From Rhizosphaericola mali (GTDB lineage: Bacteria; Bacteroidota; Bacteroidia; Chitinophagales; Chitinophagaceae), in the NCBI RefSeq assembly GCF_004337365.2, contig NZ_CP044016.1:682001-746000 (forward strand): a stretch of 64,000 nt of DNA, written 5' to 3'. Positions 1 to 8,808 of the stretch are shown here, piece after piece. Position numbers and translations under genes: made by a program. The notes below the pieces were generated by a model. It was not told the origin of the DNA, made no database searches, and worked only from the letters and a program-made list of their open reading frames with translations. Every line of letters begins with the position of its first letter. Position 1 is the stretch's first letter.

Positions 1-1190
1 AAAATAGCTAAGGTTTGTAAAGGATTTAATTCAAATATTCGGATAAATTCATTCAAATCAAAATCATAAAAACGCTCTTCACCCGAACCAACAGGTATTT
101 GCAAAAAATCGAAAATTTTGCGATAGCAGTCTTTTATAATTTCAAAGTCGGGAAATTTTATAGCGGGCATCTTTTGTAAGTCGACCAAATCGTCGGCATA
201 GTACAACAATACGGCAAAAGCTTTTTGACCATCTCTGCCAGCACGTCCAGCTTCTTGATAATAATTTTCCAAATTATCTGGCGCATCGTGATGAATAACC
301 GTGCGTACATCCGCCTTATCAATACCCATTCCAAAGGCATTGGTACTCACCATAATCCTTGTCTGTCCAGATGTCCAGCGTGCTTGTTTATCATTTTTGG
401 CCTCTTCCGTTAAACCCGCATGATAATATTCGGCATTTATTTTGTTTAGTTGTAGTAGATACGCAATTTCTTGTACGAGTTTTCGCGTCTTACAATACAC
501 GATACCCGTACCAGAAATTTTGGTGAGAATTTCTATTATTTTGTTGATTTTACTGTCTACTTTGAATACGCTAAAAGACAGATTTGCTCTTTCAAAAGAT
601 TGTTGAAATACTTGATATTGTTTGAATTGTAATTTTTCAATAATATCTTTTTGTACTTCTTGTGTAGCTGAGGCGGTTAATGCAATCATGGGAATTTTTG
701 GAAAAACTTCCCTTAATTGATGTATTAATAAATAGGATGGTCGAAAATCATAACCCCATTGGGAAATGCAATGCGCCTCATCAACGGCAATATAATTGAC
801 GTCCAAATCATACAATGTGTCTTTGAATATTTCAGATTGGATACGTTCTGGAGAGAAATAAATAAATTTATAATCTCCAGCTGTAGCTTTTCGCAAAATG
901 GTGCGCAACTCAAAAGGAGAGAGACCGCTGTGAATCGCCACAGATGGAATGCCTTTTTCTTTTAAATGTGCGACTTGATCTTTCATTAATGCAACAAGTG
1001 GCGTGACGACCAAACACGTGCCCTCAGACATTAAGTTAGGTACTTGAAAGCAAATAGACTTGCCGCCTCCAGTGGGAAGCAATGCCAAGGTATCATGACC
1101 ATCAACTAAGGACTGAATGATAACATCCTGAGGCGAACGAAAGGACGTAAAACCCCAAAATTTTTTTAAAATGTCAATAGATGTTACCAT
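1..1190 (-). CDS. recQ: RecQ-family ATP-dependent DNA helicase (3' end outside window)
   Basis: A continuous minus-strand reading frame begins at the ATG whose complement is at 1188-1190 and runs off the left edge, giving about 396 residues. Helicase motifs are read in order: motif I LPTGGGKS, motif II VDEAHCISQWGYDFRPSY (the DEAH box plus the RecQ-specific aromatic-rich loop), SATQEVQKDI (motif III region), a TNAFGMGIDKADVR stretch (motif V), and YQEAGRAGRDG (motif VI). This is the SF2 3'-5' helicase core that unwinds forks and recombination intermediates. The visible part after motif VI shows no Cys-rich zinc motif, so this may be the zinc-poor RecQ paralogue common in Bacteroidota; the C-terminus is not visible. 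It is divergent from the ABC ATPase gene, with 59 bp between starts. Confidence 0.93.
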   Translation of the reverse strand, partial: MVTSIDILKKFWGFTSFRSPQDVIIQSLVDGHDTLALLPTGGGKSICFQVPNLMSEGTCLVVTPLVALMKDQVAHLKEKGIPSVAIHSGLSPFELRTILRKATAGDYKFIYFSPERIQSEIFKDTLYDLDVNYIAVDEAHCISQWGYDFRPSYLLIHQLREVFPKIPMIALTASATQEVQKDIIEKLQFKQYQVFQQSFERANLSFSVFKVDSKINKIIEILTKISGTGIVYCKTRKLVQEIAYLLQLNKINAEYYHAGLTEEAKNDKQARWTSGQTRIMVSTNAFGMGIDKADVRTVIHHDAPDNLENYYQEAGRAGRDGQKAFAVLLYYADDLVDLQKMPAIKFPDFEIIKDCYRKIFDFLQIPVGSGEERFYDFDLNEFIRIFELNPLQTLAI

Positions 1191-1249
1191 GTAAGAAATT
1201 AATTATCAAATGCGTATATATTTACAATATTATTTAAAATCAAGAATAA

Positions 1250-1873
1250 ATGCTCGAATTTGAGTCATTTCATAAAAAATTTAAGAAGGAAACCGTCCTT
1301 CAAATGGATCAATGGAAATTGGAAGAGGGGATCTATTGGTTAAAAGGAGAGAATGGCGCTGGTAAATCTACTTTTCTGAAATCATTGAGTGGCATTTTCC
1401 CGTTTGATGGAGACGTAAAGTTAGATGGGACTTCCCTTCGGAAAAATAAATTAGAGCAACGTCGTTGGTTCAACTATGGAGAAGCGGAACCAACCTATCC
1501 CAATTTCCTTACAGGGCAAGAACTATTGTCCTTTGTGGAAGATGTCAAGGATGGTACAAATGAACTTGCTTTTTATTTGACTACCGTATTTCAGATGCAA
1601 TCCGCTTTGAATGAAAAGGTAGGAACCTACTCGAGCGGCATGAAAAAGAAATTGTCATTGATCTTAACTTTTTGTGGATCTCCGAAATGGATATTGTTGG
1701 ATGAGCCATTAATCACTTTGGATGTTGCCTCTGTGCAAGTTTTATTGCAAGTAATCGAACAAATGTTTCTCAATGGAACTTCGTTTATAATGACTTCGCA
1801 TCAGCCATTCACATTAGAAACGGTCCAAACGCAAACTATAGAAATAAAAAATAAAAAGCTTGAATTAATATAA
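1250..1873 (+). CDS. ABC transporter ATP-binding protein
   Basis: A 207-residue stand-alone nucleotide-binding domain. Walker A is GENGAGKST near residue 34, the signature is YSSGMKKKL near residue 128, and Walker B is WILLDEP near residue 145, followed by a switch His in TSHQP. All catalytic elements look intact, so it should hydrolyse ATP to drive a membrane partner. Its stop TAA shares the A of the next gene's ATG (TAATG), so the two are translationally coupled and the partner is the 370-residue membrane protein downstream. The substrate cannot be told from sequence. The length is typical of small CcmA-like or bacteriocin/drug-export ATPases. Confidence 0.9.
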   Translation: MLEFESFHKKFKKETVLQMDQWKLEEGIYWLKGENGAGKSTFLKSLSGIFPFDGDVKLDGTSLRKNKLEQRRWFNYGEAEPTYPNFLTGQELLSFVEDVKDGTNELAFYLTTVFQMQSALNEKVGTYSSGMKKKLSLILTFCGSPKWILLDEPLITLDVASVQVLLQVIEQMFLNGTSFIMTSHQPFTLETVQTQTIEIKNKKLELI

Positions 1874-2985
1874 TGCACGCAGCTTGGAATCTTTTAAATA
1901 AAATTATCGTAATTCCATTTTACAAAAGAAATGGGGGCTGGATGGCTCTTATGATTTTTGTTTTGTTTGGATTGATGCAAAATCCAATTTTGTTTCATAG
2001 CCAGATGATGGAATTATTAACCTCTTCGGCTTTGGGGTTTTTGATAGCAACTTTAGTTTGGAGCGTCTATGCATTGAAGTGTTTGTATTTTCAAATGGCG
2101 CAATTGAAAAATAAGGAAAATTCGATTTTGTTTGAGCTTGTTGCATTAACTCGGAGACAGCAATATTCGCTTGTTTTATCCATGGAAACGATTCTTTTTC
2201 TGCCAGTTATTTTATATGGTAATTGCACAGTGATTTATGGAATTGTGCATGGTCATTATCTAATTCCCATCGTATTGTTCCTTGTTGGATTATTGTTATT
2301 TATTGGTCTGAATTGGAAAATCGTACAATTAATTAATACGCAAAATGTTCCAGGTTTTTGGGATAGGTTTCAATTCAAACTTGTAAAAAAACGGGCTTTT
2401 TATAGTTTTGGAATAAGTGCTGTGATCACTGAAAAGCCAAAACATTTTTTTCTAGTAAAAATAATTTCTTTATTAATACTTTCTATTCCTTTAATTAGAA
2501 ATAGCGGAACAACTGAATTAAGTGATTTTCTAATATTTTGGAGTGTAGCAATAGGTACAAATATTGTCGTTTTACATGATCTTTTCATGTTTTACATTAA
2601 GGACTTGCCTTGGTTGAAAAATATGCCCATTCATCTTGGGAAGTATTTTATTGTAATGCTACTATCTATCATAGTCATTATTTTGCCTGAGTTGTTATTG
2701 TTAGCTGCATATAGACAGTTTTTACCCAACTTGACATTTGTGGAAATTGCCCTATATTCTATTGGGATCAGTTCGATTTTATATATGTTGCAGTGGCAAA
2801 AAGGAACAGATCTTTCGGGTTTCTTAACTTTTGCAGCGGTGATTTTGATACTACAATTATTTTTGGCACCATACCATTTGTTTTTATGGCTTGGATTGGT
2901 TTTGATTGTTTTTTCTTTTATAGTGTTCCGAAGTTTGTACTATAATTATGAAGTGCAATTTATAGATTCAAAAGAGCAGGATTGA
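1873..2985 (+). CDS. ABC transporter permease-like multi-pass membrane protein
   Basis: 370 residues, very hydrophobic, with about ten predicted membrane segments (for example around residues 25-60, 120-150, 190-225, 255-285 and 300-360). No recognisable ABC-2 signature can be read by eye, so assignment as the membrane half of an exporter rests on the one-base start/stop overlap with the ATPase gene and on the lack of any other partner nearby. The last 26 bp overlap the 3' end of the convergent pabC-like gene, and no terminator hairpin is seen between them. Substrate unknown. Confidence 0.75.
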   Translation: MHAAWNLLNKIIVIPFYKRNGGWMALMIFVLFGLMQNPILFHSQMMELLTSSALGFLIATLVWSVYALKCLYFQMAQLKNKENSILFELVALTRRQQYSLVLSMETILFLPVILYGNCTVIYGIVHGHYLIPIVLFLVGLLLFIGLNWKIVQLINTQNVPGFWDRFQFKLVKKRAFYSFGISAVITEKPKHFFLVKIISLLILSIPLIRNSGTTELSDFLIFWSVAIGTNIVVLHDLFMFYIKDLPWLKNMPIHLGKYFIVMLLSIIVIILPELLLLAAYRQFLPNLTFVEIALYSIGISSILYMLQWQKGTDLSGFLTFAAVILILQLFLAPYHLFLWLGLVLIVFSFIVFRSLYYNYEVQFIDSKEQD

Positions 2986-3586
2986 TCTGATTTATCGGAA
3001 ACTTCCAAGCTTTTTCCCAATCTACCATCGCATTAAAAAGAGCTATTTGACTATAATTTGAAATGTCTTGAACGAGTATTTCTTTTGGGTGTAATATGTT
3101 TTTTTCAATTAAATATTGTCGTTGCACTCCTTTCAATAAAGGATCTAAAGGTGTGTACCATTTATCACCATCATATAAAGCAATATTCGTAAAACTTGTA
3201 TCTGTTAAATGATTTTGTTTTACAGCAATAATTTCTGCCTCCGTAGAAATCTTAGATTTTAATTGATTTAATTTACTTCGATCAAAAAATTTGTAAGAAT
3301 AATTTACCTCGTCAGCATGTATTAAGTATAGTTCGGATATGCTTTTTTGAGTATATTTTTCAGCTTCTACCTGTAAATAATCTTGTCCATAAACTAACCT
3401 TATCTTGTAGGAAAGGTCATTTTCGAATCTATAATTTTCGAATTTTTTTTGTAAAATATCTAAAATGTTTGGATAAATAATCGCATTCCAATTTTCTTTT
3501 TGTGTAGACAAAAAACGTTGATTATGCCAATTGATTAAAGGCATTTTTCCATTTCTATAGTGTATCGTTTCAATAAATTGGAACAT
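2960..3586 (-). CDS. pabC: Aminotransferase class IV, likely 4-amino-4-deoxychorismate lyase
   Basis: About 208 residues of fold-type IV PLP enzyme. The internal ATG at 3586 is chosen because MFQFIETIHYRNGK is the usual N-terminus of the family. A longer reading from 3628 would overlap pabB by 59 bp and add a lysine-rich tail. A family-like LTDTSFTNIALYDG segment and the GVQRQYLIE stretch are present. It would remove pyruvate from aminodeoxychorismate to yield 4-aminobenzoate for folate synthesis. The gene overlaps the end of pabB by 17 bp, as expected for the consecutive pathway step. No branched-chain aminotransferase features are seen. The 3' end overlaps the convergent permease gene. Confidence 0.8.
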   Translation of the reverse strand: MFQFIETIHYRNGKMPLINWHNQRFLSTQKENWNAIIYPNILDILQKKFENYRFENDLSYKIRLVYGQDYLQVEAEKYTQKSISELYLIHADEVNYSYKFFDRSKLNQLKSKISTEAEIIAVKQNHLTDTSFTNIALYDGDKWYTPLDPLLKGVQRQYLIEKNILHPKEILVQDISNYSQIALFNAMVDWEKAWKFPINQINPALLNL

Positions 3587-4541
3587 AGATTTTTTGACTG
3601 ATTTCTTGATATTCTTTTCTAGCATCACTCATTGCTGTGATGCCGCCGCCGCTCTTGAAATAAAGATTTTCATTTTCTTTTTCTAACATCCGAATAATTA
3701 CACAACTATCCAAATTTTTTCCATCAAATACTCCCCAAACTCCTGTGTAAAACCCTCTCTCAAATTGCTCTACATCTTTTATAATTTTAAGTGTTTTGGG
3801 CTTCGGCGCACCACTGATAGAGCCTGCGGGTAATAATTTATCAAAAATATTTCCTGGACTATTTTTATATTCAGATTTTAAAGTGCCTACAATGTGCGAA
3901 CTCGTTTGGTATACAGCTTTTGTATTCGTTTGGATTTTTTCAAAATATCTAAAATTTTCTACAAATACATCGTCTGCAACCATACTCAGATCATTACGCA
4001 TCAAGTCGGTAATGATATTGTGTTCTGTAAGCTCTTTTCTATCATTCAAAAGAATCTCTTTGGCATGGGGAACTGTTGCGTCAATCGTTCCCTTCATAGG
4101 AAAAGTATGAATTTTCCCCTCTTGGATTTTTATAAATGGTTCGGGTGAAAAATGTACGAATTGATCTTTCCATAGTAGTTTATATTTCGAATTTCCTAAT
4201 TGGAAAATCTCCTCTAAACTATAATTGGTCTCAACTGGCGTTTTACAACATAGATTTACCAAATAACTATTGCCTTTTAAAATTTCATTTTTTACATGTT
4301 GAAATTTTTTCTCATAAATAGAAAATGGTTCTACGTTAAATTTCCACGTTAATTCTTTGGGAAATTGAGTAGCATTTTTGAACGGAAAATTGGGACTGCT
4401 GAACAGAATTTCAGTGCGATCTAGGTGATTTAAAGGAATTATTTCTCCCAATTTTTTATCATAGTCCACTATAAAGAAATAGGGAATATTTTGCTCAAAA
4501 TATTCGTTCATTTGATTAAAAATATTCCCTATTTGATCCAT
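3570..4541 (-). CDS. pabB: Aminodeoxychorismate synthase component I (PabB)
   Basis: 323 residues of chorismate-binding fold. Diagnostic pieces are GNSYLVNLCCKTP near residue 90, FPMKGTID near 148, ELTEHNIITDLMRNDL near 175, LLPAGSISGAPKPKT near 240 and the terminal FKSGGGITAMSDARKEYQE. The PMKGT motif and the shortened N-terminal region favour PabB over the longer TrpE. It converts chorismate plus ammonia to 4-amino-4-deoxychorismate; the glutamine amidotransferase partner (PabA) is not in this window. It sits 3 bp after pcrA and overlaps pabC, so the three genes probably share one transcript. Confidence 0.88.
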   Translation of the reverse strand: MDQIGNIFNQMNEYFEQNIPYFFIVDYDKKLGEIIPLNHLDRTEILFSSPNFPFKNATQFPKELTWKFNVEPFSIYEKKFQHVKNEILKGNSYLVNLCCKTPVETNYSLEEIFQLGNSKYKLLWKDQFVHFSPEPFIKIQEGKIHTFPMKGTIDATVPHAKEILLNDRKELTEHNIITDLMRNDLSMVADDVFVENFRYFEKIQTNTKAVYQTSSHIVGTLKSEYKNSPGNIFDKLLPAGSISGAPKPKTLKIIKDVEQFERGFYTGVWGVFDGKNLDSCVIIRMLEKENENLYFKSGGGITAMSDARKEYQEISQKIYVPIY

Positions 4542-4544
4542 AAA

Positions 4545-6956
4545 TTACCCTTCTACTATTCGAAGTTTAGCATAATTCAACATCAATTTTTTCTCTCCAT
4601 TTGCGGCAAATGCAATGGTCGCAATAGGATTATGCGATGCGCCATCGACAGATAATACCTTTCCGAATCCGAACTTTTGATGCTCAATAGTTTGTCCTGC
4701 TTCTATTAGCGCAGGCGAACTAGCAACAAAATTTACGGTTGGTTGATGTATTTTTTGAACAGGCGTATATTGTTTAGGCGCTTGTGTAGGCAATACGGAT
4801 TTCTTAGCCGGAGCGGAGAAACCACTATTTACCTTATTGTAGTTCGTACTATCAGCGGAAAAATCGCTTTTCTTCGTATAGGTACGATTCATACGTTCAT
4901 ACGCACTACCCATATTGTTTTGCGGCACGTTGAAATGACCAGCTCCAGAGTAACTATTGTCTACATATTCTGCGGGCATTTCACTAATGAAGCGACTAGG
5001 ATCATTTTGGGTAACGGTTCCAAATTTATAACGAGAATTTGCATACGTAATCCATAGTTTAGATTTTGCTCTAGTCACCGCTACATAGTAAAGACGACGC
5101 TCTTCTTCCAATTCTTCCCGCGTATTGATACTCATTGCACTGGGGAAAATAGACTCTTCCACACCGACTACAAATACCACCGGAAATTCCAAACCTTTGG
5201 CCGCATGTATCGTCATTAATTTGACCACATTGTCATTTTCTTCGTCTTTATCGGCATCAGTTAACAAAGTAATTTGTTGCAAATAGGCACCCAATGACAT
5301 GGCATTTTGGGCATTTCTATTATCCACATTATCTAATAAAATACCGTCTTCGTCGATTTGACTTAAATTTTCTTGATCATCCACCCAACCTTTGATAGAG
5401 TTCAGTAATTCTTGTACGTTTTCATAACGCGCCAAACCTTCCGTCGTCTTGTCGTTGAAAAGGTCTTTGACAATATTAGTATGCTTGCCTACTTGAACGG
5501 CAACTTCGTGTGCATTTTTATCTCTCAAAAGACTTTGGAAATACTGAATCATCAACACAAATTTGTTGATGGCTTCTAACGCACCAGCTCTGAAACCGTA
5601 TTGCGCTGCTTTCGTCAAAACTTCCCAAAAGGTAATATTCCCTTCATTAGCAACGATCAACGCTTTTTCTATAGATGTTTTACCAATTCCCCTTACCGGA
5701 TAGTTAATGATTCTTTTAAGCGCTTCCTCGTCTCGCGTATTGGAAATAACACGTAAATAAGCAATGAAATCCTTAATTTCTTTTCTTTGGTAAAAACTCA
5801 AGCCACCAAAGATGCGATATGGAATGCCTCGTCTACGCAAGCTTTCTTCCATTGCACGGCTTTGTGCATTGGTACGATATAGAATCGCAAAATCTCCATG
5901 ATTGAAATGATTACGTAATTCTTCTTCACTTATCGTGTCTGCAACAAACTTCCCCTCGTCATTGTCCGTCATACTGCGAACTACGCGAATTTTTTCGCCT
6001 TCAAGATTGTCGGTCCATAGTTCTTTAGGAATCTGACCTTTATTGATATTAATGACGGTATTGGCAACGTGTAGTATTTTTTTTGTACTACGATAGTTTT
6101 GTTCCAATTTGACCACTTTTACGTCGTCATAGTCATTTTTAAATTGTAAAATATTTTCTATAGTTGCTCCACGGAAACTATAAATACTTTGCGCATCGTC
6201 ACCCACTACGCAAATATTCTCATTTGCGGCAGCGAGTAATTTGGTAATCTGATATTGCACAGGATTGGTATCCTGATACTCATCTATGAGTATATATTTG
6301 AATTTATGTTGAAATCTACTTAGTACTTCTGGAAACGTGTTGAGTAGTTCGTACATTTTCAACAATAAATCATCAAAATCCATCGCTCCGTTTTTGAAAC
6401 AACGAGAAGCATAGGCTTTATATATTTCCGCAATTGCCGGACGAGACGAACGCATGTCTTCTTGTTGCAATTGAAAATCATTTTTATATTCCAAAGGACC
6501 AACTAAGGCATTTTTTGCTTGAGAAATTCTACCCAAAACAATATTGGGTTTGTAATGTTTTTCATCCAAATTCATTTCTCTAACCACCGCCTTGATGACA
6601 CTCTTGCTATCTTCTGAATCATAAATGGTGAAACTATTGGGATAACCCAAGCGATGCGCCTCCGCCCTCAATATACGTGCAAATACACTGTGGAATGTAC
6701 CTATATAAAGATTGCGCGCTTCATTATTTCCCAATATCTTTTCGATACGCTCTTTCATCTCCGCCGCCGCTTTATTGGTAAATGTCAATGCCAAAATATT
6801 AAAAGCATCCACACCTTTTGCCATTAAATGCGCAATTCTAGTTGTCAAAACTTTCGTTTTGCCACTGCCAGCTCCCGCTACGATCATCAACGGACCATCT
6901 GTTGTTAATACAGCCTCGCGTTGTTGTTCGTTTAATCCATTTAGATAATCTTGCAT
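4545..6956 (-). CDS. pcrA: UvrD/PcrA-type SF1 DNA helicase
   Basis: 803 residues starting MQDYLNGLNEQQREAV, with a Q motif followed by Walker A VAGAGSGKTKVL, motif II ILIDEYQDTN, motif III VVGDDAQSIYSFRGA, motif IV QNYRSTKKIL, motif V LMTIHAAKGLEFPVVFVVG and motif VI YVAVTRAKSKL. This is the complete 3'-5' helicase/translocase of nucleotide excision and mismatch repair and of removal of protein roadblocks. The C-terminus has a low-complexity linker followed by a conserved hydrophobic tail (EHQKFGFGKVLSVDG), the PcrA/UvrD C-terminal Tudor-like segment. It leads the pcrA-pabB-pabC operon. Confidence 0.95.
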   Translation of the reverse strand: MQDYLNGLNEQQREAVLTTDGPLMIVAGAGSGKTKVLTTRIAHLMAKGVDAFNILALTFTNKAAAEMKERIEKILGNNEARNLYIGTFHSVFARILRAEAHRLGYPNSFTIYDSEDSKSVIKAVVREMNLDEKHYKPNIVLGRISQAKNALVGPLEYKNDFQLQQEDMRSSRPAIAEIYKAYASRCFKNGAMDFDDLLLKMYELLNTFPEVLSRFQHKFKYILIDEYQDTNPVQYQITKLLAAANENICVVGDDAQSIYSFRGATIENILQFKNDYDDVKVVKLEQNYRSTKKILHVANTVININKGQIPKELWTDNLEGEKIRVVRSMTDNDEGKFVADTISEEELRNHFNHGDFAILYRTNAQSRAMEESLRRRGIPYRIFGGLSFYQRKEIKDFIAYLRVISNTRDEEALKRIINYPVRGIGKTSIEKALIVANEGNITFWEVLTKAAQYGFRAGALEAINKFVLMIQYFQSLLRDKNAHEVAVQVGKHTNIVKDLFNDKTTEGLARYENVQELLNSIKGWVDDQENLSQIDEDGILLDNVDNRNAQNAMSLGAYLQQITLLTDADKDEENDNVVKLMTIHAAKGLEFPVVFVVGVEESIFPSAMSINTREELEEERRLYYVAVTRAKSKLWITYANSRYKFGTVTQNDPSRFISEMPAEYVDNSYSGAGHFNVPQNNMGSAYERMNRTYTKKSDFSADSTNYNKVNSGFSAPAKKSVLPTQAPKQYTPVQKIHQPTVNFVASSPALIEAGQTIEHQKFGFGKVLSVDGASHNPIATIAFAANGEKKLMLNYAKLRIVEG

Positions 6957-7096
6957 AAGGCGTGCAAGTTAAGAATTTTGAAAGAAGCACCGAGGCTATG
7001 TGTATAAAAATGGATAAGATTATCTACCAATTTGTTGCTCGATTTCTTTTGTATTCCACTTTTTGAATGTAACTTACTGCGCAAAAATGAATCAAT

Positions 7097-7936
7097 ATGT
7101 CCGTCAAATTAATTGCTGATAGCGGTGCAACTAAATGTGAATGGTGTCTTTTAGAAGGAAAAAAGAAGAAAAAAATCGATACAATCGGCATTTCTCCTTA
7201 TTTCTTAACGGATGAACAAATATTAGACGAACTAACAACTAATTTGCTACCCGCTTTGAAGAAAAAAGCAATTGACGAAATCTACTATTACGGTACCGGA
7301 ATGCTGAATCCCGACAACGTAAAACGTATGAAAAAAGTCCTTAAAAGATTATTTCCAGACGCTACCATCGAGGTAAAAGATGACATGCTTGCAGTTGCCA
7401 GAGCGACTTGTGGAGCGGAAAAAGGAATGGCTTGTATTTTGGGGACGGGCTCTAATTCCTGCTATTTCAATGGTAAAAAAATTACTTCCATTCGTACGGG
7501 CATTGGTTATATTTTAGGTGATGAAGGCAGTGGTGCTTATTTAGGTAAAAAGGTCTTGCAATATTTTTTATACAAAACTTTTGATGAGGAATTAATGGCA
7601 AAATTTCAAGCCAAATTTCAAACTTCTCATTTGGAAATCATTGAAAATGTCTATCGCAAACCTTTACCAAATAAATACATTGCAAGTTTTGCTATTTTTC
7701 TAGCAGAAAATCGTGGTCATTATATGATTGAAAACATCATAGAGGACGGTTTAAATGATTTTATTACAGAGCATTTATACAAATTTCAAGAAGCTTGGTC
7801 ATATCCGATACATTTTTCAGGGAGTGTGGCTTTCGGCTTTAAAGATGTATTGGTGGAACTTTGTCATTCCTATGAATTAAATGTGGGTAGTGTAATCAAA
7901 GAACCCATGCCGGGTTTGATTAAGTTTCATTCGTAA
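7097..7936 (+). CDS. BadF/BadG-type kinase, probable N-acetylglucosamine kinase
   Basis: 279 residues of the ASKHA (actin-like) fold. The phosphate-1 loop is LIADSGATKCEW at residues 4-15, the phosphate-2 region is ILGTGSNSCYF near residue 115, and GYILGDEGSGAYLGKK near 137 is the usual sugar-kinase segment. Family members from Bacteroidota are annotated as GlcNAc kinases, which would give GlcNAc-6-phosphate. A GH18 chitinase gene lies 0.9 kb downstream and supports a chitin-derived substrate, but specificity is inferred. A perfect hairpin (7977-7999) follows 40 bp after the stop. Confidence 0.78.
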   Translation: MSVKLIADSGATKCEWCLLEGKKKKKIDTIGISPYFLTDEQILDELTTNLLPALKKKAIDEIYYYGTGMLNPDNVKRMKKVLKRLFPDATIEVKDDMLAVARATCGAEKGMACILGTGSNSCYFNGKKITSIRTGIGYILGDEGSGAYLGKKVLQYFLYKTFDEELMAKFQAKFQTSHLEIIENVYRKPLPNKYIASFAIFLAENRGHYMIENIIEDGLNDFITEHLYKFQEAWSYPIHFSGSVAFGFKDVLVELCHSYELNVGSVIKEPMPGLIKFHS

Positions 7937-7976
7937 GAAGGTATATTTTATTTAAACTAAATCTGATTTTTATAGT

Positions 7977-7999
7977 CTAAAGGTGAAATTCACCTTTAG
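7977..7999. terminator. 11-bp inverted repeat between kinase gene and TonB_C-like gene
   Basis: Arms CTAAAGGTGAA and TTCACCTTTAG are separated by one base. It lies 40 nt after the kinase stop and ends 6 nt before the next ATG at 8006. There is no T-run after it, so it may be a weak terminator, a processing site, or a structure that limits ribosome access to the next gene. Confidence 0.45.
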
Positions 8000-8005
8000 C
8001 TATTT

Positions 8006-8767
8006 ATGAAAACTAAAATCTTTAACCTTATCGTTGCATTAATTTGCCTCAATATTTCGATTTTTGCGAGGACTGCACTGTCAGATACGACTTTTTTCTA
8101 TGTAAGTAAAGCGCATCAACTTTGTGCTCCAGATTCTGCATTTTTTGTCATTAAGAAATATAAACTCAATGATAAATTATGGAGTAAAGTAGAAGTTGAA
8201 AAAAATAGTGCAGATACCAATTACGAACAACGAGCATCTGATTCTAGTTTCAATATAAAAGAAGATACTTCGTGGTATTATAATCAGAATGAAATTTACG
8301 AAGACATTTATAAAAATAATAAGTTACAAAAAGTAAATATTTTAGCTAGATTAGGTCGTCATTTGGAAGGATATGCAATCATGTCATCAAATGGCAAAGA
8401 TGTAAAGGAACAAAAAGGTTGGGATAAAGAAGGGAATGAAATTCCAAAATATGTATGCCAAAGGGAAGCTAGTTTTAATAATAGCGCTTTTGGAAGTTGG
8501 TCTCAGTATTTGACTGCAAATTTAAATAAAGATACTCCCCAAAAATTCGGTGCACCACGCGGTCATGAATATGTAGTAATTGTTCAGTTTTCTGTCGATA
8601 AACAAGGTAAGATTATAGGTGTACTTGCCTTAAATAATCCAGGGTTTGGTACGGCAGAGGAAGCAGTGAGAGTAATTAATAGTTCTCCTAATTGGTTGCC
8701 CGCAATTCAAAATAACAAACCAGTTATTTACCGCCAAAAACAAAGAATTACTTTTCAAGTTCAATAA
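8006..8767 (+). CDS. Secreted protein with TonB C-terminal-like domain
   Basis: 253 residues. A signal peptide is seen at residues 1-22 (MKTKIFNLIVALICLNISIFA). The middle (residues 40-150) is a charged region with KNNKLQK- and NEIYED-type repeats resembling antitoxin-like beta-repeat segments in Bacteroidota surface proteins. The end, from about residue 185 (YVVIVQFSVDKQGKIIG ... LPAIQNNKPV), matches the TonB_C pattern used by energy transducers and by many stand-alone periplasmic proteins of this phylum. No N-terminal TonB membrane anchor or proline-rich linker is present, so it is not a canonical TonB. Function unknown. It ends directly in a strong bidirectional terminator. Confidence 0.75.
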   Translation: MKTKIFNLIVALICLNISIFARTALSDTTFFYVSKAHQLCAPDSAFFVIKKYKLNDKLWSKVEVEKNSADTNYEQRASDSSFNIKEDTSWYYNQNEIYEDIYKNNKLQKVNILARLGRHLEGYAIMSSNGKDVKEQKGWDKEGNEIPKYVCQREASFNNSAFGSWSQYLTANLNKDTPQKFGAPRGHEYVVIVQFSVDKQGKIIGVLALNNPGFGTAEEAVRVINSSPNWLPAIQNNKPVIYRQKQRITFQVQ

Positions 8768-8808
8768 AAACTACAAGGTCCGCAATATTGCGGACCTTGT
8801 GGTTTTTA
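8766..8808. terminator. Strong bidirectional terminator
   Basis: A perfect 14-bp-arm palindrome at 8773-8800 (ACAAGGTCCGCAAT then ATTGCGGACCTTGT) is flanked by AAAAA on the left and TTTTT on the right. It ends both the plus-strand TonB_C-like gene and the minus-strand chitinase, whose TAA stop lies inside the right flank. Confidence 0.9.
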
